Shown here: positions 48,762 through 56,749 of the stretch, piece by piece
Layout of the letters: the number at the start of each line of letters is the position of its first letter
Numbering within the stretch: position 1 is the first letter of the stretch
Origin: Trogon surrucura
Lineage: Eukaryota; Chordata; Aves; Trogoniformes; Trogonidae
Direction of reading: 5' to 3'
DNA length: 64,000 nucleotides
NCBI GenBank assembly: GCA_020746105.1
Contig: CM036634.1
Coordinates: 1,762,582-1,826,581 of the forward strand
Notes under the pieces: model-generated
Databases searched by the model: none
Seen by the model: the letters and a program-made list of their open reading frames with translations, nothing else
What the model was told of the DNA's origin: nothing
Program-made: the position numbers and the translations under genes

Positions 48762-49655
48762 ATGGCAGACGGCAAAGAGCCCCCCAGCCAGGTCCCGGTC
48801 CCCGCCAGCACTTGAGTCCCGGGGACCCAGGTGGGCACAGTGGGGTGGGTGGCATGGGGGGGTATGGGGGGGCCATGTGGGCTGGGGGGGAGTGTCATGG
48901 GAAGCTTGGGGGGGCCACGTGGAGCTATGGGGATGTGTGGGACACCTAAGTGAGCCCAGTGTGGTTGGAGGTCTCAGGGCGGGGAGGGGTGAGGAGGGCA
49001 TGAGGGACCCAAGGAAGTTCAGGGAGGTTGGGAGGGGGCCATGGGGAGCTATGGAGGGGCATAGGGGGCTATGGGGGGCATGGGGAGATATGAAAAGGGT
49101 ATGGGGGGCCTCCAGGGGTCTATGGCAGGGCATGGGGAGCTGGGGGGTGTGTACAGGTGAATTGGGGTAGGGGGGCTGGCTGCATAAGTAATTGGGGCAG
49201 GGGCTTGGAGGGGCTGTATGGGGTTTGGGGGTGTGAGGTGGGGTGTGCTGAGGGGGTTATGGGGTTTGGGGGCAGCTTGGAGGTCTGGGGTGCTTGGGGG
49301 GGTGTATGGATTTTGGGGATCAAAGAGAATTGCGGGTCTGGGGGGTTTGGAGTCCTGGGGGGGGGCGGGGTGTGGATTTTGGAGAGGTCTGGGGAGAGTC
49401 GTTGAGGGGTGTTGTGTGTTTTGGAGGATGGGAGGGGTTTGGGGGTGTGGGGTGGTGGGATTTCGGGGTTTAGAGGGGCTGTGGGGTTGGGGGGACCAGA
49501 AGGGTTGGGGGGCGTGGGGCAGCAGGGGGTGCCGGGAGGGTGATGGGCTGGGGGTGGAGCTCAGCCTCCTCCCACTCCCCAGGACAGCTCGGGGCTGCGG
49601 CTCTGGAAGCGGCGCTGGTTCGTGCTGGTGGATCCCTGCCTCTACTACCACCGGG
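48762..49655 (+). pseudogene. Decayed duplicate of the PLEKHA4-like 5' exons
   Basis: This is the upstream copy of exons 1 to 3 of the PLEKHA4-like gene. Exon 1 (ATG at 48762) meets a TGA after 17 codons, where the other copy reads through to its splice donor. Exon 2 is gone except for a remnant reading GWLHK then TAA at about 49174-49191, with the donor site lost. Exon 3 (49583-49655) is intact, with both splice signals, and differs from its partner by Leu to Pro and Tyr to His in the PH domain. No partner for later exons exists in this unit. The copy cannot make the normal N-terminus. Exon 3 could still be spliced into the downstream gene as an alternative or double exon, which transcripts would show. 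Confidence 0.75.
48840..49520. repeat. G-rich degenerate tandem repeat, upstream unit
   Basis: Variants of CATGGGGAGCTATGGGG recur, followed by G-rich text with very few Cs on the + strand. Many runs of three to seven Gs lie close together, which fits G-quadruplex potential. The proline-rich 311-codon frame on the complement (49049-49984) is a by-product of this composition. Confidence 0.75.
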
Positions 49656-49797
49656 GTGAGGGGGGTCTGGGGGGTCTGGGGGGGCGGGACACCCTGGGGC
49701 CGTGGGGATCTGGGGCTGAGGGGGGCTTGGGTGGTCTGTGGGGATCTGGAATCTGGGGGTCCCCCGGAGTTTTGAGGGAAGCTGGTGGGACTCAGAG

Positions 49798-51540
49798 GAA
49801 CTGGGACCAGCTCCGGGCTACTGGGAGGGGGACTGGGACTAGGCGGGGGAAGGGGTCCAGCAGGAGGCGAGGACCCCCCCCGACCCCCCCAGCTGGCAGA
49901 GGAACAGAGCAGCCCCCCCAGCTCTCCCCTAGGGTGGGACCCCGGCGTCCACGAAACATCGGCCCCCCGCCCCCGCCGCGGCAAGAACGGAGCCTCTGTC
50001 CCCGGGGGACAATGGGGACATTGAGGGCCCCCCCCGGCCTGCCCCCTGCCTCCGCAGGACCCCCCCTATGGCAGACGGTGACGAGCCCCCCCGCCGGGCC
50101 CCCGCCCCCGCTGTCACCCAAGGCCTGGGGACACAGGTGGGCACAGTGGGATGCGGGGCATGGGGGCACCATATGGGCTGGGGGGGGGTGCTGGGGAGTC
50201 ATGGAGTCTATGGGGAGCATCGGGGCTATGGGGGGTCATGGGGAGCTCTGGGGGGGGCCATGAGGACTGGAGGGGTATCATGGGGAGCTATGGGGGTGTG
50301 GGGGGCGCCTAAGTGAGCCCAGTGCGGCTGGGGGTCCCTGGGGGGGGTGAGGGGGGCCATGGAGCACCCAAGGAAGTTCAGGGGGTTTGGGAGGGGGCCA
50401 TGGGGAGCTATGGGACGGAACATGGGGGGCTATGATGTATGGGGGGGCTCCAGGGAGCCCAGAGATCCGTGGGGAGCTATGGGGCACAAGGAGGGGGGCG
50501 TCATGGGGAGCTGGGGGGCAACTGGGGGGTGTACGGGTGAATTGGGGTAGGGGGGCTGGCAGGGACCCTGGCAGCTCGCGGGAGGAGGGAGGTCGTGGGG
50601 CGCCCCCCCGGGAGCCCCCGCCCTGGGTGAAGCCCCTGCCCAGCCCTGCCGGCCGGTGCCGCGGGTCCACGCCTTCGGGAAGGGGGGGCAGGCGCTGCGC
50701 AGGGACCCCCGCGCCCCTCCCGCCATGAGGGGCTGGCTGCACAAGCAGGTGGGGCGGGGGGCTTGGAGGGGGCGTGTGGGGTTTGGGGGGAGGGGGTGAG
50801 GTGGGGTGTGCTGAGGGGGGGTATGGGATTTGGGGGGAGTTTGGGGGTGGGGGTGCTGGGGGGTGCGGGATTTGGGGGGAGTCTGGGGTGCTTGGGGGGT
50901 GTATGGGTTTGGGGGATCAAAGAGAATTGTGGGTCTGGGGTGTTGGGAGTCCTGGGAGGGGGGGCGATGGATTTTGGAGGGGTCTGGGGAGAGTCGTGGG
51001 GGGGTTGTGTGTGTTTTGGAGGATGGGAGGGGTTTGGGGGTGTGGGGTGGTGGGATTTCGGGGTTTAGAGGAGCTGTGGGGTTGGGGGGACCAGAAGGGT
51101 TGGGGGGCGTGGGGCAGCAGGGGGTGCCGGGAGGGTGATGGGCTGGGGAGGGGGGGTGCTCAGCCTCCTCCCCCTCCCCAGGACAGCTCGGGGCTGCGGC
51201 TCTGGAAGCGGCGCTGGTTCGTGCTGGTGGATCTCTGCCTCTACTACTACCGGGGTGAGGGGGGCCCGGGGGGTCTGGGGGGGGCAGAACATCCTGGTGC
51301 CTTGGGGATCTGGGGCTGAGGGAGGGCTTGGGTGCTCTGGGGTCCCTGGGGGATTAAGGATCACAGGGAGATTTGGGGTCCCTCATGCATTCGGGGTCTC
51401 TAGGGGGGTGCAGGAGTCCCTGGAGGATCGGGTATCCCTGGGGTTTTTGGGGGTCCCTGGGAGGCTGAACGTGTCCCTGGGGGGGGGGCTTGATGTCTGG
51501 GTGTTCCCAAGAAATTTGGGGGGTACCTGGTGAGACTCAG
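49798..51540 (+). repeat. Tandem duplication, downstream unit
   Basis: Second unit of the tandem duplication that starts near 48505. It holds the promoter-proximal region, exon 1 (50068-50136), exon 2 (50644-50748), exon 3 (51182-51254) and part of intron 3 of the PLEKHA4-like gene. It ends close to a second GAGACTCAGAGG at 51532-51543, which matches the text at the unit junction. Confidence 0.85.
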
Positions 51541-53181
51541 AGGGGGGCTCCAGCATCCCCCTGATGGTGTTGGGGAGGTCTCAGGGTGTCAAAGGGGTCC
51601 CTGGGGGTTCCCCACCCCTTGAGACCCCCTCTGCCCCCCCAGACAGCAGCGAGGAGCGAGTGCGGGGGGGGCCTTCCCCTGCCCGGCTACGAGATCCGCG
51701 TCCTGCCCCCCACCTCCCGCACCCCCCGATTCCTCTTCACGGTGAGCCCCAGCTCCCTGGGACCCTGCATCAGGGGGTGCCCCGGATTGGGGGAGAACAG
51801 GGAGGGGACCACAAGGCTCCATCATGGATGCCCCCCCCAAATCCAGGCCGAGCACCCCGGGATGCGAACGTACTGCCTGGGGACCGAGACCCCCGAGGAG
51901 CTGGATGCGTGGGTCTGCGCCCTGCGCCGGGGCGCGTCCGCCCTCCCCGGGTGAGGGGGGCACTGGGGGCGGGGCTCGGATCATTGGGGTGCCTGGGTAG
52001 GGGGTGGGGGTTGCGGGAGGTTTGGGGGATCCCAGGGGACAGGAGGAGGTTGGGGGCTGTTGGTGGGGTCGGAGAGGCTTTGTAGGAATTGGGAGGGGGT
52101 CACAGAGTGGTTGGAGGGGTTTGGGGGGTTGTTTCCTCTCTAACCCCTGTTTTCTCCCCCCAACCTCAGCTCCCCCAGCCCCCTCTCCCTTCAGACACCC
52201 CAAGAACCCCGGAGTGTGTGTCCTCCCTTGCCTCCACTGCCCCCCCGCCCGCCCAGCTGCTTTTCCCTGTTCCCACCGGGTGAGGAGAAGAGGGGTCCCC
52301 CCGCGCCCCCTCCTTGCCACCCGTCGGTCCCGCCGCTGTCACCCAGCAAAGTGAGCTCGGGGGTGCAGCACTGATGGGTGACCCCCTAAAACCATCCCTC
52401 CCATCCCCCATCCTGGGGCATGTGGGTATGGGGGCGGGGGTTGGAGTAGGGACCCCCCGGCCCCCAACTTAACCCCAGGTGACAGGTTGGGGGGGGCTAT
52501 AGGGGGAGGGGCTGAGGGGCAGGTGGGGGGGTTGGGGGGAGGGGCTGAGGGGCAGGTGGGGGTTGGGGGGAGGGGCTGAGGGGCGGGGGGGGGGCTGGGG
52601 GAGGGGCTGAGGGGCAGGGGGGGGCTGTGTGGGGGCGGGGCTCTGGGAAGCAGCCTGGAGCAGGACGGAGCAGCGGGCGCCCGTGCCCTCACGGTGGGTG
52701 CCCCCACCCCAGGAGGAGGCCCCGGCGCGGGGCAGTCCCTGCGGGACACCGGACACCCGGCGGGGGCGGCGGGGCCCCCCCGTGGCGGCAGCAGGTGGGT
52801 CCCGGTCCCAGCCCCGCCCCGCGGGACCCCCCCCGGCCCCGCCCCACCCTGACCCCGCCTCCCCTAGGGAGGAGCCCGAGGAAGCTCCGCCCCTCGGAAG
52901 CAGAGACCAATCAGCTGCTGCCCCCTCCGGCCGGCAGGGGGCTAGATGCGGCGGAGCAAGACACGGCGACCAATCACAAACCGTCTTTCCCGACCGACTC
53001 TTCTGATTGGCTGCTGCCACCCGAGGGCTCGGACGGGGCCCCGCCCTCCGCGGCCACGGCCTCCCCACCGGCAGCCAATGAGCGAGCGGAGGCGGGTGGG
53101 CGTGTCACGGGGCGAGAAGGCGTGGCCGGCCGCGGGCCGCGCCGACCAATCAGAATCACCCTTCTCCAAGCCAGCTTCTGA
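50068..53181 (+). CDS. PLEKHA4: PLEKHA4-like PH-domain protein, short form, with a one-base frame break
   Basis: PLEKHA4-family proteins bind phosphoinositides through a PH domain at the plasma membrane. Eight exons chain by GT-AG sites: 50068-50136, 50644-50748, 51182-51254, 51643-51741, 51847-51950, 52170-52350, 52713-52794 and 52868-53181 (TGA). Family marks are VHAFGKGGQALRRDP before the PH domain, RGWLHKQ, DSSGLRLWKRRWFVL with basic lipid-binding residues, TAEHPGMRTY, and a C-terminus RITLLQASF, close to that of human PLEKHA4. All phases agree except exon 4, which is one base too long. Its run of eight Gs at 51664-51671 should be seven, giving 342 codons with the stop. At 341 residues it is under half the human length as I recall it (about 780) and lacks the coiled-coil region. 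Whether the extra G is real is unknown. The last exon overlaps the NIPSNAP1 promoter. Some genomic coding segments may be missing from the assembly. Confidence 0.72.
50150..51130. repeat. G-rich degenerate tandem repeat, downstream unit
   Basis: Counterpart of the 48840-49520 stretch, with the same CATGGGGAGCTATGGGG motif (for example near 50279, 50399 and 50472). It fills introns 1 and 2 of the PLEKHA4-like gene and is interrupted by exon 2 (50644-50748). Confidence 0.7.
52490..52640. repeat. Intronic minisatellite of GGGGAGGGGCTGAGGGGCAG
   Basis: Four copies of a unit of about 38-45 bases containing GGGGAGGGGCTGAGGGGC, in the PLEKHA4-like intron between 52350 and 52713. It is G-rich on the + strand. 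Confidence 0.8.
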
Positions 53182-53290
53182 GAGACGCGCCGGGGGAGGG
53201 GAGGAGGCGCGTGGCCACGCCCCAAGTGGGCGCGGCCTTACCGGCAGGGGGCGTGGTTAGCGCAGGCCCCGCCCCCGCTGCGGGGGAAAG
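52907..53290 (+). promoter_or_regulatory. CCAAT-rich CpG-island promoter of NIPSNAP1
   Basis: Five CCAAT boxes lie in 244 bases: 52907, 52970, 53006 (as ATTGG), 53075 and 53146. Four of the five sit in the longer NF-Y context (CCAATCA or CCAATGA, direct or reverse). They are followed by GC-box-like CCACGCCCC and GGGGCGTGG text near 53210-53260 and by the NIPSNAP1 ATG at 53291. There is no TATA box. The first 275 bases of this element are also coding sequence of the PLEKHA4-like last exon. Confidence 0.75.
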
Positions 53291-55813
53291 ATGGCGGCGG
53301 CGGCGCGGGCGGGCGGCAGCGCGGTGCTGCGGCGGCTGCGGGGGCGCGGCGGAGCCCCCCGGCGGAGCGCGGTGAGCGGGGCCGGGCGGGGACACCCCCA
53401 CACCCCCGCCCCCCCCGCCGGCAGGCCCCGGCTGCCCTCGGGGCGGGCGGACCCCGCGGCCTGGCGCGGCGCCGGGCGGGTCAGCCCCGCGGTGAGCGCC
53501 TCTCCGGGCAAAGGTCCGCCCGGCGGGGGGGGCCCCGCCTCCCCCCGCGGCTCCGTGCGGAGGGACCCGCTGGACTCGGTGCCCCCGCACCCTCCCCGGT
53601 TCCCCAGCTCCCCGTTTTGGCGGTGCCGGCTGGGGGGGGCCGTGGGGCAGCGGCTCTACCCCACCGCGGGGCGGTCACCCTTTGCTTGCTGCGCTCTGGA
53701 GGATCCCCCCCCTCTCCCAGAGGCCACGTACACCCCCCCCACCCATCCCAAAACCGAACCGGGCATGGCCACGCATTGCCCCCCCTCCCCCAAAAGGACT
53801 GACCGCCCCCCGGTGAAGCCCCCCGGTGAAGCCCCCCGAGACGGACAATGCTCCTTCGGTTCCCACCGCCGGTGTTTCCTTCAACGAGGGGGTGTCGGCG
53901 AGCTTGTGTCCCCCCCCCGCCCCGCCGCGCTGACCCGCTGTCCCGCAGGGGTTACTCGAGGGACGCCGAGGGCAGCTGGTTCCGCTCCCTCTTCGTGCAC
54001 AAGGTGGATCCCCGCAAGGACGCCCATTCCAACCTCCTCTCCAAGAAGGAGACCAGCAACCTCTACAAGATCCAGTGTGAGTGGTGCCGCTGGGAGGCTG
54101 GAGGCGGTGTAACCCCGCTGTGCTGGTCCCTCCTAACCCATGGGGACCCCCCTTCTGGCCCCCCGGGGCTGCTCCCCCGCCCTGGCAGCCCCTTTCTCCT
54201 CTCGCCGCAGTTCACAACGTGAAGCCGGAGTGCCTGGAAGCCTACAACAGCCTGACGTGAGCCTCGCTGCGTGGCAGTGGGGGGTGCCGGTGGGGTTTTG
54301 GGGAGCCAGGGCTGGGTTGGGAGTGCTTGTGTGGAGCTCCTCAAGATCCCGGGTGGGTTCACGTCCCTGCTCTTTGTATCGGTTTCTCTCCCTGTGAAAC
54401 GGGTCCACCTCCCAGGTCTCCTTAGGACAGACCTTTCCATGCTCAGCCCCCTCCTGCTGGTCTGGGAGGGCAAATGCAGGGGTATCAGGGGAATTTTGGG
54501 TGGTTTCCCTGCCTCCAGCTGCCCTCCCGTCTTACTGTGCTCCCTGCAGAGAGGAGGTGCTGCCCAAGCTCCACTCGGACGCTGACTACCCCTGCGACCT
54601 GGTGGGCAACTGGAACACGTGGTATGGCGAGCAGGACCAGGCAGGTGGGCAGCCACGGAGAGGCCGAGAGTGAAAGCAGAGACCCCTGGGGCTGGGGCAG
54701 AAGAGTGGGAGCTGCTGGGTGGGCTTTTTGGGGTGATGCTCCTCCCCCTCCCCAGCCCTGTCTTGTCCTTTCAGTCCATCTGTGGCGCTTCTCGGGCGGG
54801 TACCCGGCTCTCATGGACTGCATGAACAAACTCAAGCAGAATAAGGTACCCCCGGGATCAGGGCGAGCCGCTCAACCTCTGCCCCTCGCCTTGACCTGAC
54901 CCCCCCTTCCTGGCCTGGGTCGCGCTCGTCCCCACCCCGAAACCCCCGGCTGGGGCTGTCCCCAGGAGTACCTGGACTTCCGCAAGGAGAGGAGCCGGAT
55001 GCTGCTGTCCCGCAGAAACCAGCTGCTCCTGGAGTTCAGCTTCTGGAACGAGCCCCTGCCCCGCCAAGGACCCAACATCTACGAGCTGAGGACCTACAAG
55101 CTGAAGGTGAGCGGCCTTCAGGTTGACAGACCTGCCGGGGAGGGGTCCTGCTGAGAACAGCCCCCCCCAAATTCCTCCCTCCTTGGTGAGGAGACCCCCA
55201 AACAGGTGAGATCTGGCTGCTCACTCCTCTTATTTTTTTCTTCAGCCAGGGACCATGATCGAATGGGGCAACAACTGGTAAGTGACTGTTTTCCTAGTGC
55301 CAAAGTGGCAGAAGGTCCCCCTGGAACACCCTTGTGAAACTCCCCCCACGTTTGTCCCTTCTTGTACCAGGGCTCGGGCCATTAAGTACCGGCAAGAGAA
55401 CCAGGAGGCCGTCGGGGGATTCTTCTCCCAAATTGGGGAGCTCTATGTCGTGCACCACCTCTGGGGTAAAAGCGAGCCCCCCTGCTGCCCCCATCCCCAT
55501 TCAGGGTACCCCAATATGAGGGCTGGAGAGGGTCGGGGGGGCATCGTGGATGCCAGCCCTGTCCTTTCCCTGCAGCCTACAAGGACCTGCAGTCCCGGGA
55601 GGAGACGAGGAACGCGGCCTGGAGGAAGAGGGGCTGGGACGAGAATGTGTACTACACGGGTGAGCCACCCCCCCCCACCCCGCCCTGCACCCCTGTGTTG
55701 GCGACCCCCTGACCCTCACCTCTCTCTCTCTTTCTCATTTCTCATCAGTCCCGCTGATCCGGACCATGGAGTCCCGAATAATGATTCCCTTGAAGATCTC
55801 CCCCCTGCAATGA
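53291..55813 (+). CDS. NIPSNAP1: NipSnap homolog 1, mitochondrial
   Basis: Encodes the mitochondrial NIPSNAP1 protein, known for a role in marking damaged mitochondria for autophagy. Exons: 53291-53371, 53949-54076, 54211-54256, 54550-54644, 54775-54845, 54966-55106, 55246-55277, 55371-55465, 55576-55659 and 55749-55813 (TGA). Exons 2 to 10 join in phase and give about 252 residues from [15 protein letters not shown] to [11 protein letters not shown], matching the NIPSNAP domain throughout. [12 protein letters not shown] and [19 protein letters not shown] favour NIPSNAP1 over NIPSNAP2. Exon 1 encodes an arginine-rich, acid-free start ([20 protein letters not shown]) expected of a mitochondrial presequence. 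However, it ends at a codon boundary, while exon 2 needs two bases before it. An indel in GC-rich exon 1 or a missed small exon would explain this. Length, near 280 residues, agrees with the family. Confidence 0.93.
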
Positions 55814-56165
55814 GCGACGAGGGGGGGGGGTCTGCCTGTACCTGGAGGGGCTGGCTCCCAGCCCTGCTGGGGGTCTCTGCTCCCCGCCAGCTCCGGGCTC
55901 TCCTTTTCAGCTCCCCCCCCCAACCCCGTTTTGGGGTGCCCTGTGGGTGATGAGAGCAGGGAGGGGGTCTGTGGCTGGGGAGGGGTAGGGCAGGAGCCCC
56001 CCATCCTGCGGCAGGTCCCCAAGTGTGGCAGGGGACGCACTGCCTGGAGGTGGGGGGTGTGCTGGGCAGGCTGCAGAGGCTGGGGGGGGGGTATCTTAAT
56101 TATTCTTAATGGGTCCAGTGGGTGCCTTTCCCGCCGGGAGCCTGCCCGACTGCGGGACACCGCCA

Positions 56166-56171
56166 ATTAAA
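56166..56171 (+). terminator. Probable NIPSNAP1 polyadenylation signal (ATTAAA)
   Basis: ATTAAA, the common variant hexamer, occurs 353 bases after the NIPSNAP1 stop codon, just before ATTTAATACG. No AATAAA occurs between the stop and this site. Confidence 0.55.
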
Positions 56172-56519
56172 TATTTAATACGCCAACGTCTGACCCTCTC
56201 TGGGGAAGCGGGGGGGGTCGCGGGATCCTCCCCCACACATGCCAGGAGCCCCCCAAGCTGGTCTCACCCAGGTGAGACCAAGAGAAGCCCACCTCGCGCC
56301 GGAACACCCCCACCCGTGGGTGCTCTAAATCGCTGAGGGCCCCTCTTCAAAGCCCCCGAGTGCCCCCCAGCGTCACTGGGTGCCCCCCCCCCACAAGCCG
56401 ACGGGTGCCCCCCTGCCACCGGGCACCCCCCCCAAGCACGGCCTCTCCCCACCAGTGTCTCCCAGTCCCACGTGTGCCCCCACCGCGGGGGGACCCGCTC
56501 CTTGACAGGGCCTGTCAAT

Positions 56520-56689
56520 GGGAGCTTTGGCCACGCCCCCTTTTGGTGGAGCCACGCCCCCTCGCTCGGCGCCGGCGGTCCTCCGGGTGACGTGTCCGCT
56601 AGGGGGCGCCCTTACGGGGCTGCCTCTCTGCTCTGCGCTCTCTTGTTCCGCCGACGTCACTTCCGGGCGGCCCTGAGGTGGAGGGGGCG
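56520..56689 (+). promoter_or_regulatory. THOC5 promoter and probable noncoding first exon
   Basis: A CpG-rich block with two CCACGCCCC motifs (near 56530 and 56552) and a CRE-like GACGTCAC overlapping an ETS-type CACTTCCGGG at 56653-56666. A strong splice donor GCG|GTGAGT lies at 56689/56690. The donor probably ends a noncoding first exon, because the exon with the start codon has an acceptor at 57601. There is no TATA box, as in housekeeping promoters. Confidence 0.65.
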
Positions 56690-56749
56690 GTGAGTGAGGC
56701 GGGAGTGGAGCGGGGGGATGTGGGCCCGGCGGGACACGTCGCTGTGTGC

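Larger units (their letters stand above)
48505..49797 (+). repeat. Tandem duplication, upstream unit
   Basis: This block aligns in order with 49798 to about 51540. Shared landmarks include GGGACCAGCTC plus GGCTACTGGG, AGCTGGCAGA plus GAACAGAGCAGC, GGGACAATGGGGACATTGAG, CATGGCAGACGG/TATGGCAGACGG, and the PH-domain exon at 49583/51182. The offset rises from 1306 at the ATG to 1380, then 1557, then 1599, because the units differ by indels. The junction lies in GGGACTCAGAGG, near 49785-49797. Confidence 0.88.

Noticed and set aside
48762-49655. A second functional PLEKHA4-like gene
   Set aside because: Early stop in exon 1, exon 2 mostly deleted, and no later exons in this unit.
49049-49984. 311-codon proline-rich frame on the complement
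   Set aside because: It is the reverse reading of the G-rich tandem repeat and the antisense of the PH exon.
53425-53491. Extra NIPSNAP1 exon between exons 1 and 2
   Set aside because: It has an AG and a GTGAGC border, but it leaves phase 1 where exon 2 needs phase 2, and its product is only low-complexity Arg, Gly and Pro.
53291-54112. 273-codon frame starting at the NIPSNAP1 ATG
   Set aside because: It reads into intron 1 past a strong GTGAGC donor; exon 2 of NIPSNAP1 is in another frame.
53291-55813. NIPSNAP2 instead of NIPSNAP1
   Set aside because: The [12 protein letters not shown] and [13 protein letters not shown] segments match NIPSNAP1, and THOC5 follows directly as in other vertebrates.
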